Positions 1-4,568 are shown, counted from the first letter of the stretch. The stretch is DNA of 5,198 nucleotides from Actinomycetes bacterium (GCA_021798135.1 JAJZYI010000248.1:1-5198); one strand, 5' to 3'. Notes: a model not told the origin generated them from the letters alone. Numbers and translations: made by a program.

Positions 1-447
1 CTTGCCGGACGACACGCCGACGACCCGGGTGCGGCTGCCCGGCACCATGAACCGGTTGGGCCGCCCCTCCTCGTGCCCGAGCGGGCCCGGCGCGCCGCCG
101 GGCGCGCCGCGGCCGTGGCCGTGGCCACCCGACGGCGCGGCGGCCGGCTCCCCGTGGGCGGGCACGGCCAGCCGGGCGAGCAGCTCCGCCCGCTCGTCGT
201 CCGACATCCACACCACCGAGACCTCGGCCGCGCCGGCACCCGGCACGGTCCCCACGGCGTGGTGGATCCGCTGCGCGAGCTCGTCGAGCTGGGGCCAGCG
301 CGGCCCCGGCACCGCCACCTCCACGTCGACGTGCCGCCGACGCGACCTGACCGAGCGCACCATGCCGAGCTCGCCGATGCCGCGCCGCAGCTCGGGCTCC
401 TCCACGGCGGCCACGGCCGCCTGCACCTGCTCGTCACTGGGGGTCAC
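1..447 (-). CDS. mrp: Mrp/ApbC-family Fe-S cluster carrier ATPase, N-terminal part (3' end outside window)
   Basis: Cytoplasmic P-loop ATPase of the Mrp/ApbC/NBP35 family, which binds and hands on Fe-S clusters. 149 residues are visible. Residues 5-90 form a MIP18/DUF59 domain, recognised by EPELRRGIGELGMV (17-30). A Gly/Pro/His-rich linker (about 95-128, with GGHGHGRG) follows, then NRFMVPGSRTRVVGVSSGK, which is the lead-in to the Mrp P-loop (SGKGGVGKS); the left edge cuts the gene right after SGK. I chose GTG at 447 because a GGAG Shine-Dalgarno lies 6 nt upstream (plus-strand ctcc, 454-457) and because the family motif then starts at a normal distance. The frame stays open to 606, so an in-frame ATG at 588 is possible, but that extension looks unlike Mrp. 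The DUF59 part lacks the cysteine usually seen in the GCP-type loop; PGPRWP (47-52) stands there. It is divergent from the SufR-like regulator. The family call is strong; the biological role is by homology. Confidence 0.88.
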   Translation of the reverse strand, partial: MTPSDEQVQAAVAAVEEPELRRGIGELGMVRSVRSRRRHVDVEVAVPGPRWPQLDELAQRIHHAVGTVPGAGAAEVSVVWMSDDERAELLARLAVPAHGEPAAAPSGGHGHGRGAPGGAPGPLGHEEGRPNRFMVPGSRTRVVGVSSGK

Positions 448-453
448 ACGCAG

Positions 454-457
454 CTCC
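454..457 (-). promoter_or_regulatory. Shine-Dalgarno GGAG of mrp
   Basis: On the minus strand GGAG is followed by six bases (CTGCGT) and then the GTG at 447. It decides the start of mrp against several other in-frame GTG codons and an ATG further upstream (480, 483, 588). Confidence 0.6.
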
Positions 458-597
458 ACGGGAAGGGCCGTGCCCGGCACCACACCGTGGCACCGAGCAC
501 CGCCGGACTGTCGGCACGGACCGCGCCGGCCGGGCACTCGGGCCACCGTCCCCACCGGGCCGACCCGGCGCCCAGCTCCCGCCCGCATCCCCGGCAC

Positions 598-668
598 ACC
601 GGGCGGTCACCTGGACCGGGCGGTTGCCGGCACGGTGGCGGCGTGCGCCACACCTGTCACCGCCCGGC
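598..668. repeat. Iterated 10-bp motif in the mrp/sufR-like divergent intergenic region
   Basis: ACCGGGCGGT occurs twice as a perfect direct repeat, at 598-607 and 615-624 (17-bp period). It occurs a third time in inverted orientation at 659-668 (ACCGCCCGGC, 9 of 10 matching). Copies two and three form a 9-bp perfect inverted repeat (616-624 / 659-667). A palindrome CCGGG-CCGA-CCCGG lies just upstream at 555-568. This placement between two divergent genes would suit binding sites for the neighbouring regulator, but high GC makes chance matches more likely. The function is inferred. Confidence 0.4.
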
Positions 669-732
669 CACGCCGTGCGGCCCAGCAGCTGCCCGGAGAC
701 ATGCGAGCTCGGCCGGGAACGGGCCGCCCAGG

Positions 733-745
733 TAGACTACTGCTG
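733..745 (+). promoter_or_regulatory. -10 box and leaderless start of the SufR-like gene
   Basis: TAGACT at 733-738 matches the actinobacterial -10 pattern TAnnnT. Six bases later comes the GTG start (745), exactly where transcription should begin, and there is no Shine-Dalgarno at a usable distance. The box sits inside a symmetric GTAG-A-CTAC (732-740), which also gives a TAnnnT on the other strand. No recognisable -35 is present. Confidence 0.6.
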
Positions 746-1485
746 TGGGAGCCGTGCTCGATCACACCTGGCACGACCGGCGCGGCGAGCGGTTCTCCGC
801 CACCGTGGCGGCGGTCACGTCCGCGTTCGGCGACCCCACCCGCCGCGAGATCTACCTGCACGTGCGGGCGAACCCGGGAACGACGGCATCCGCGGTGGCC
901 CAGGCCTTCTCGCTGCACCCCAACGTGGCTCGGCACCACCTCGACCGCCTGGCGGCCGGCGGCTACCTCGAGGTGACCCTGCGGGCGCCCGAGTCCGGCG
1001 CCGGACGGCCCGCCAAGCACTACCGCGCCGTCGACGAGGACCACAGCAGCGACGTCGAGATCCTCGGCCACCGCGACGACCTGCTGGTGTCGCTCCTGGC
1101 CGGGGCGGTCGCCCGGCTCGGGCCGCAGCAGGCGGAGGCGCTGGCCGAACAGGTCGGCGAGGACTACGGCCGCCAGCTGGCCCGGCGCATGCAGCCCGGC
1201 GACTCCCCCCGGTCGGTCCGAGCCGCCATGCACGCCGTGGCCGACGCGCTCACGGCCCACGGGTTCGACGCCCGGGCGGAGCACCGCGGCGACGCCACGG
1301 CCGTCGTCTCGGGGCACTGCCCGTTCGGTGACGCCGCCACCACCAACCCGGCGCTGTGCGCCGTGGACCGGGGCCTGGTCAGGGGCCTCCTCGCCGGCCT
1401 GTGCGGCACTCCCGGCGTCGACACCGTGCCGGTGGTGCTGTCGTCGCGAGCCCGCGGCGACGACGCCTGCGCCGCGCTCGCCTGA
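745..1485 (+). CDS. SufR-like (COG2345) winged-helix transcriptional regulator with C-terminal cysteine cluster
   Basis: DNA-binding regulator of the ArsR/SufR type, 246 residues. Residues 20-95 form a winged helix: AFGDPTRREIYLHV (27-40) is the typical first helix, HPNVARHHLDRLAAGGYL (58-75) the recognition helix, and GAGRPAKHYRA (85-95) the wing. The C-terminal half carries the family signature HCPFGDA...NPALC (Cys192 and Cys205, 12 residues between), plus Cys220 and a terminal Cys242. In SufR proteins such cysteines ligate an Fe-S cluster and the protein represses Fe-S assembly genes; here this is inferred. The context supports it, with mrp divergent upstream and a cysteine desulfurase about 0.9 kb downstream. 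GTG at 745 is preferred because the -10 box makes it a leaderless start; GTG at 754 is the alternative. It converges on the following minus-strand gene. The regulator family is secure; calling it a true SufR orthologue is less so. Confidence 0.85.
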   Translation: MGAVLDHTWHDRRGERFSATVAAVTSAFGDPTRREIYLHVRANPGTTASAVAQAFSLHPNVARHHLDRLAAGGYLEVTLRAPESGAGRPAKHYRAVDEDHSSDVEILGHRDDLLVSLLAGAVARLGPQQAEALAEQVGEDYGRQLARRMQPGDSPRSVRAAMHAVADALTAHGFDARAEHRGDATAVVSGHCPFGDAATTNPALCAVDRGLVRGLLAGLCGTPGVDTVPVVLSSRARGDDACAALA

Positions 1486-1515
1486 GCGGCGGCACCGCTC
1501 CGGAACCGGCTCAGG
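1481..1515. terminator. Inverted repeat spanning both stop codons of convergent genes (possible bidirectional terminator)
   Basis: CCTGAGC (1481-1487) and GCTCAGG (1509-1515) are perfect complements, and GG/CC (1488-1489 / 1506-1507) can extend the stem past a one-base bulge. Each arm contains the TGA of one of the two convergent genes. An alternative nested hairpin is GAGCGG-CGGCA-CCGCTC (1484-1500). There is no U-tract, so intrinsic termination is plausible but unproven. Confidence 0.5.
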
Positions 1516-2074
1516 ACACCGTCCGCCCGGCAAAGCACAGCAGCCGCACCTGGACGTCCGCTCCCGGGGGCGGCTGGAGCGCCGGACCGAAGCCGCCCGG
1601 CACCCGGATCAGCGCCTCGTTCTGCGCCAGGAAGGCGAGCGCCGCCTCCGACGCGGCGACGTCGAGCGTGTCGGCGAGCCCGGCGCCGCGTGCGAGGTCC
1701 CAGGTGTGGATCAGGGTGTCCGCGGCCAGCAGGGTGCCGACGAGCTGCTCGAACGGCACGGTCCCGGCCCGCGACGGCACCTCGGCGACGCGTCGCTCCG
1801 GGTCGTCGAGCGCTGCGAGCACCGCGCGGGACGCCAGCCGCCAGGACGCGGCCGGCTCGGCCTCGTCGAGCTCGGGGACGTCGGCGCCGGCCAGGGAGGC
1901 CACCCTCCCGTGGACCTCGGCCGAGTGCCGCACGAGCGCCCGCACCGACCAGCCGTCGCACGGCGTGGCCCGATCCCAGGCGTCCGGTCCCACTGCCGCC
2001 AGGCGGTCCGCGAAGCCGGCTGCCACCACGCGGTACCGCTCCGCATGCTCCGAGATGTGCGCTGCGTCGTCCAC
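1511..2074 (-). CDS. TIGR03086-family metal-binding protein (MDMPI N-terminal/DinB-like)
   Basis: Small cytoplasmic four-helix-bundle protein of the DinB superfamily, in the actinobacterial branch related to mycothiol-dependent maleylpyruvate isomerase; 187 residues, a normal length for TIGR03086. The helix-1/2 signature is TPCDGWSVRALVRHSAEVH (37-55). The second metal motif is AADTLIHTWDLARG (117-130). The expected metal ligands are His50, Asp119 and His123, the last two with the same four-residue spacing as the Glu/His pair of MDMPI. RLLCFAGR (177-184) near the end is also typical. Family members are thought to be thiol- (mycothiol-)dependent transferases or isomerases, but the substrate cannot be told from sequence. 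The GTG start at 2074 lies six bases after a TAGGCT -10 box, so the mRNA is probably leaderless. It is convergent with the regulator and divergent from the desulfurase, so it is probably transcribed alone. Confidence 0.87.
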   Translation of the reverse strand: MDDAAHISEHAERYRVVAAGFADRLAAVGPDAWDRATPCDGWSVRALVRHSAEVHGRVASLAGADVPELDEAEPAASWRLASRAVLAALDDPERRVAEVPSRAGTVPFEQLVGTLLAADTLIHTWDLARGAGLADTLDVAASEAALAFLAQNEALIRVPGGFGPALQPPPGADVQVRLLCFAGRTVS

Positions 2075-2086
2075 CGGGCGAGCCTA
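2074..2086 (-). promoter_or_regulatory. -10 box and leaderless start of the MDMPI-like gene
   Basis: Read on the minus strand, TAGGCT (2086-2081), then CGCCCG, then GTG (2074-2072). The arrangement TAnnnT-N6-GTG is identical to that of the SufR-like gene. No Shine-Dalgarno is present upstream of the GTG. Confidence 0.6.
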
Positions 2087-2184
2087 ACCCGCCACTCGGC
2101 TCCCGCCACGAGCCACCGGTCACGCTGCTCGCAGGCCTGGCCGCCGCAGGCGGAGGGGGCGCCCGGGACCGGGGACCGCCCGCC

Positions 2185-2216
2185 CCCGGGCAGCAGCCCG
2201 GGCAGGGGCAGCTGCC
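2185..2216. repeat. 7-bp hairpin followed by a perfect 10-bp palindrome
   Basis: CCCGGGC (2185-2191) pairs perfectly with GCCCGGG (2196-2202) around an AGCA tetraloop. Five bases later GGCAGCTGCC (2207-2216) is a perfect palindrome. Both sit directly before the hexamer array. Either could be a protein-binding site, or a terminator for stray transcription; there is no T-tract. Confidence 0.5.
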
Positions 2217-2220
2217 GGGC

Positions 2221-2285
2221 CGGGGCCGGGGCCGGGGCAGGGGCAGGGGCAGGGGCAGGGGCAGGGGCAGGGGCAGGGGCAGGGG
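2221..2285 (+). repeat. Hexamer tandem array with G-quadruplex potential
   Basis: Three CGGGGC units (2221-2238) are followed by seven perfect AGGGGC units (2239-2280) and a partial AGGGG (2281-2285). This gives eleven runs of exactly four G on the plus strand, each pair separated by two bases. That pattern meets the usual G-quadruplex rule several times over. As a simple-sequence repeat it is also prone to slippage. It lies about 130 bp before the desulfurase start, immediately upstream of a -10-like box. Confidence 0.92.
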
Positions 2286-2295
2286 ACGCCACCGC

Positions 2296-2301
2296 TAGCA
2301 T
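2296..2301 (+). promoter_or_regulatory. Possible -10 box of the desulfurase-heliorhodopsin operon
   Basis: TAGCAT matches TAnnnT and is one of the very few AT-containing stretches of the region. Transcription would begin near 2308, giving a leader of about 108 nt. The -35 position would then fall inside the hexamer array. The evidence is the box alone. Confidence 0.35.
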
Positions 2302-2307
2302 GCAGGA

Positions 2308-2425
2308 GCCGGCCGGCACCCCCGCACGAGCAGCGAGCCCCCGGCGCACGAACGACGAGCCGCCCCCGGCGCAGGCGACGAGCAGCCCCACGCCGGCCGG
2401 CACCCCGCACGAACGATGAGCCGCC
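2308..2425 (+). repeat. Degenerate leader repeats reaching into the desulfurase start codon
   Basis: GCCGGCCGGCACCCC occurs at 2308-2322 and again at 2392-2406. A 20-bp block, CGCACGAACGAyGAGCCGCC, occurs at 2345-2364 and at 2406-2425 with one mismatch. In the second copy the mismatch turns ACG into ATG, which is the desulfurase start codon (2416). The region appears to have grown by local duplication. No good Shine-Dalgarno precedes the ATG. Confidence 0.65.
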
Positions 2426-3624
2426 ACTACCTCGACCACGCGTCGACCACCCCGCTGCGGCCCGAGGCGGCCGAGACAATGCTGGCGGTCCTGCATGCCG
2501 GCGCCGGCCTCGGCGACCCCGGGCGGGTCCACCACGAGGGCCGTGCCGCGCGCGAGCTGCTGGAGCAGGCGCGCGAGCAGATCGCCGCGCTGCTCGGCAC
2601 CCGGCCGCGACAGGTCGTCCTGACGTCCGGTGCCACCGAGGCGGTGAACGCGGCGGTGTGGGGAGCGACGCGGGCGAGGCCGGGCGCCCCGGTCGTGCTG
2701 GCCGACGTGGAGCACTCCGCCGCGCGCGAGGCGTCGGCACGGCTCGCCCCCACGGTCACCGTCCCCGTCACCGCGACGGGAGCGATCGACCCCGACGCCG
2801 TCGGCGAGGCGCTGGCGGACGCCGCCCGGCAGGGCCGCCCGGCGGCACTCGTCCACTGCCAGCTGGCGAACCACGAGGTCGGCACCGTGCAGCCTGTGGC
2901 CGCCGTCGTCGAGCGCTGCCGGGACCTCGGGGTGCCCGTGCACGTGGACGCGGCAGCCGGCGCCGGGCACGTGCCGCTGGACGTGGACGGTCTCGGCGCC
3001 GACCTGGTGTCGGTCAGCGCCCACAAGCTCGGCGGTCCGCCTGGCGCTGGCTGCCTCGTCGTCCGCCGCGGCCTGCGGATCGCCCCGCTGCTCGTCGGCG
3101 GCGAGCAGGAGCGAGCCCGCCGAGCCGGCTTGGAGAACGTGGCGGCGGCAGCGGGCTTCGGCGCGGCTGCCGCCGCCCTGGCCGAGCCCGGTCGCCTCGA
3201 CGAGGAGGCACGGGCCCAGCGCCGGCTCGTCGCCTCGCTCGTGGCGGCGGCGACCTCGGTGCCGGGAGTGCACCTGCTGGGCGAGCCCGACCCGGGCCGC
3301 CGGCTCCCGCACCTGGCATGCCTGGCCATCGACGGCGTGGAGGCCGAGCCCGTGCTGCTCGCGCTCGACCGGGCCGGGATCGCCGCCCACTCGGGCTCGG
3401 CGTGCTCCTCCGAGTCCCTGGCACCGTCGCCCGTGCTCGCGGCGATGGGAGCCGACGCCGACCGGTCGCTGCGCTTGTCCGTCGGCTGGACGTCCACGGC
3501 AGGCGACGTCGCCGCCTTCGCCGCCGCCTTCGGCCCGGCCGTGGAGCGACTGCGAGCCCTGCGGGGCCGAGCGCTCCCCACCGGCAGGGCCGCGGTCCGG
3601 TCGGCCGAGGACGTTCGGCCCTAG
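2416..3624 (+). CDS. Cysteine desulfurase, NifS/IscS type (group I)
   Basis: PLP-dependent aminotransferase-fold enzyme, 402 residues, that takes sulfur from L-cysteine as a persulfide for Fe-S cluster or thio-cofactor synthesis in the cytoplasm. The N-terminus HYLDHASTTPLRPEA (4-18) is canonical and fixes the ATG. LTSGATEAVN (69-78) binds the PLP phosphate. EH (99-100) carries the ring-stacking His, VHVDAA (176-181) the pyridine-N Asp178, and SAHKLGGPPG (201-210) the PLP lysine Lys204. SGSACSS (326-332) is the group I persulfide loop with catalytic Cys330. Two positions differ from E. coli IscS: Asn155 corresponds to His153 (ANHEVG), and PLP-contacting Gln183 to Ala181. The gene has no clear ribosome binding site. 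It precedes heliorhodopsin by 32 nt, so co-transcription is likely. Activity is expected, since the catalytic lysine and cysteine are intact; the sulfur acceptor is unknown, and I cannot separate NifS from IscS by context. Confidence 0.93.
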   Translation: MSRHYLDHASTTPLRPEAAETMLAVLHAGAGLGDPGRVHHEGRAARELLEQAREQIAALLGTRPRQVVLTSGATEAVNAAVWGATRARPGAPVVLADVEHSAAREASARLAPTVTVPVTATGAIDPDAVGEALADAARQGRPAALVHCQLANHEVGTVQPVAAVVERCRDLGVPVHVDAAAGAGHVPLDVDGLGADLVSVSAHKLGGPPGAGCLVVRRGLRIAPLLVGGEQERARRAGLENVAAAAGFGAAAAALAEPGRLDEEARAQRRLVASLVAAATSVPGVHLLGEPDPGRRLPHLACLAIDGVEAEPVLLALDRAGIAAHSGSACSSESLAPSPVLAAMGADADRSLRLSVGWTSTAGDVAAFAAAFGPAVERLRALRGRALPTGRAAVRSAEDVRP

Positions 3625-3638
3625 CCACGAGCGCCCGC

Positions 3639-3655
3639 GAGGAGTTCGGTGGAGG
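3639..3655 (+). promoter_or_regulatory. Ribosome-binding region of heliorhodopsin with odd spacing
   Basis: Two Shine-Dalgarno-like cores precede the ATG at 3657. GAGGAG (3639-3644) is 12 nt away and GGAGG (3651-3655) only 1 nt away. Neither has the usual 5-9 nt spacing. No other in-frame start near here would preserve the conserved N-terminal helix better. Confidence 0.4.
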
Positions 3656-3656
3656 C

Positions 3657-4424
3657 ATGCGGGAAGGTGCCGGGCCGGTCGCACGGCTGCGCCCCTACAA
3701 CCTGGCGGCCGCTGCGCTGCACGCGGCACAGGCCGTCGCCGTCGTCGTCTTCGCCAACGACTTCTCGCTGCCCGTGCGCGCCTCGTACATGACGGGTCCT
3801 CCGGGCCCGGGCGTGGGCACGCGGACCGTCACGCTCTTCGACCTCCGCTTCGCCTGGGCGATCGCCGCGTTCTTCGCGCTGTCGGCCGTCGCCCACCTCG
3901 TGGTGGCGGGACCGGCATGGCACTCGTACCGAGCACAGCTCGCCGCGCGCCGCAACCCCTACCGGTGGCTCGAGTACTCGCTGAGCGCGTCCATCATGGT
4001 CGTGCTCATCGCCATGCTCGTCGGCATCGACGACGTCGCCGCGCTGTCGGCGCTGGTCGGGGTCAACGCCTCGATGATCGGCTTCGGATGGCTGCAGGAG
4101 CGCTACGAGCACCCGGGCGGGAGCCTTGGCCCGTTCTGGCTCGGGTGCCTCGCCGGCGCCGTCCCGTGGGCCGCCATCGCCGTCTACCTGGCCGGCCCGG
4201 GAGCCGACCTCCACCCGCCGGCCTTCGTCTACGCCATCTTCGGCTCGCTGTTCGTGGCCTTCAACTGCTTCGCGGTCAACCAGTGGCTCCAGTACCGCCG
4301 GGTGGGCCGATGGCGCGACTACCTCGTCGGCGAGCGCGCGTACGTGACGCTGTCGCTGGTGGCCAAGAGCCTGCTGGCCTGGCAGATCTTCGCGTCCACG
4401 CTGGCGTCGGCCGCGGCCCACTGA
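3657..4424 (+). CDS. Heliorhodopsin (seven-helix retinal protein)
   Basis: Integral membrane photoreceptor of the heliorhodopsin family, 255 residues, the usual length. Heliorhodopsins bind all-trans retinal, lie in the membrane with the N-terminus inside (opposite to type 1 rhodopsins) and have slow photocycles; their physiological role is unsettled. Seven hydrophobic segments lie at about 15-37, 65-84, 102-123, 127-147, 158-181, 187-212 and 225-249. Family motifs recalled from the 48C12 protein are all present: ANDFSLP (33-39), WLEYSLSASIMVVLIA (104-119), GVNASMIGFGWLQE (135-148), GERAYVTLSLVAKSLLAWQIF (225-245, helix 7). Lys237 is the Schiff-base lysine, Glu106 the counterion, and His22 and His80 match conserved histidines. 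Nothing appears truncated. The gene sits 32 nt behind a cysteine desulfurase and is probably expressed with it. No retinal or carotenoid synthesis gene is visible in this window. I am very sure of the family. Confidence 0.97.
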   Translation: MREGAGPVARLRPYNLAAAALHAAQAVAVVVFANDFSLPVRASYMTGPPGPGVGTRTVTLFDLRFAWAIAAFFALSAVAHLVVAGPAWHSYRAQLAARRNPYRWLEYSLSASIMVVLIAMLVGIDDVAALSALVGVNASMIGFGWLQERYEHPGGSLGPFWLGCLAGAVPWAAIAVYLAGPGADLHPPAFVYAIFGSLFVAFNCFAVNQWLQYRRVGRWRDYLVGERAYVTLSLVAKSLLAWQIFASTLASAAAH

Positions 4425-4447
4425 CCACCGACGGCCTGCGGCCGGCA

Positions 4448-4499
4448 CCGGGACGCCCGGTCACCGGGCCCGCGGGCGCCCCTGTCGGGGCCGTCCCGG
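4448..4499 (+). terminator. Nested inverted repeats, candidate terminator after heliorhodopsin
   Basis: An outer 8-bp stem CCGGGACG / CGTCCCGG (4448-4455 / 4492-4499) encloses two hairpins. The first is CCCGG-TCA-CCGGG (4456-4468) and the second GCCCC-TGTC-GGGGC (4478-4491). Both abut the outer stem without a gap, and a CCCGCGGG palindrome links them (4469-4476). The structure lies between two convergent genes and has no U-tract. It could terminate one or both transcripts; this is inferred from position and pairing. Confidence 0.45.
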
Positions 4500-4568
4500 C
4501 GATCCGCTCTCCGGCGGGCCCGGACCCTGCGACCGGGACGGCACCCCAGGGTGACCGCCCCGCCACGG

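Larger units (their letters stand above)
2075..2415. other. Non-coding, repeat-rich divergent intergenic region
   Basis: These 341 bases separate the MDMPI-like gene from the desulfurase-heliorhodopsin operon. Open frames cross the region on both strands, but they translate into monotonous Ala-Gly, Gly-Arg, Pro-Ala or Pro-Cys runs dictated by the hexamer array, so I regard it as non-coding. It holds, in order: a leaderless promoter facing left, a hairpin, a palindrome, the hexamer array, a -10-like box facing right, and degenerate leader repeats running into the desulfurase start. Confidence 0.75.

Noticed and set aside
448..606. N-terminal extension of mrp from ATG 588
   Set aside because: It would add a Gly/Arg-rich stretch unlike Mrp proteins and has no good ribosome binding site, whereas GTG 447 has GGAG at six bases.
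2..976. Plus-strand frame of 324 codons at the left edge
   Set aside because: It is the complement of mrp followed by an out-of-frame reading of the regulator; the minus strand carries the real Mrp motifs.
607..1533. Minus-strand frame of 308 codons antisense to the SufR-like gene
   Set aside because: No recognisable domain and low-complexity Arg/Gly/Val composition. The opposite strand encodes a well-supported winged-helix protein.
1328..2419. Plus-strand frame of 363 codons across the MDMPI-like gene and the array
   Set aside because: It is antisense to a gene with clear DinB motifs. Its Ala-Gly run comes from the repeat, and nothing in it resembles a known family.
2658..3656. In-frame upstream extension of heliorhodopsin over the desulfurase
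   Set aside because: The frame is merely open. The extension is Arg-rich shadow sequence of the desulfurase, whereas heliorhodopsins start just before helix 1, as with the ATG at 3657.
1711..3729. Long minus-strand frame of 672 codons over the hexamer array and the desulfurase
   Set aside because: It lies antisense to the clear cysteine desulfurase and to the start of heliorhodopsin. Its Pro-Ala run is only the translated hexamer, and no domain is recognisable. Long antisense frames are common at this GC content.
4425..4568. Small ORFs between heliorhodopsin and the TPR gene
   Set aside because: No frame shows a start with a ribosome binding site or a recognisable product; pairing potential dominates this stretch.
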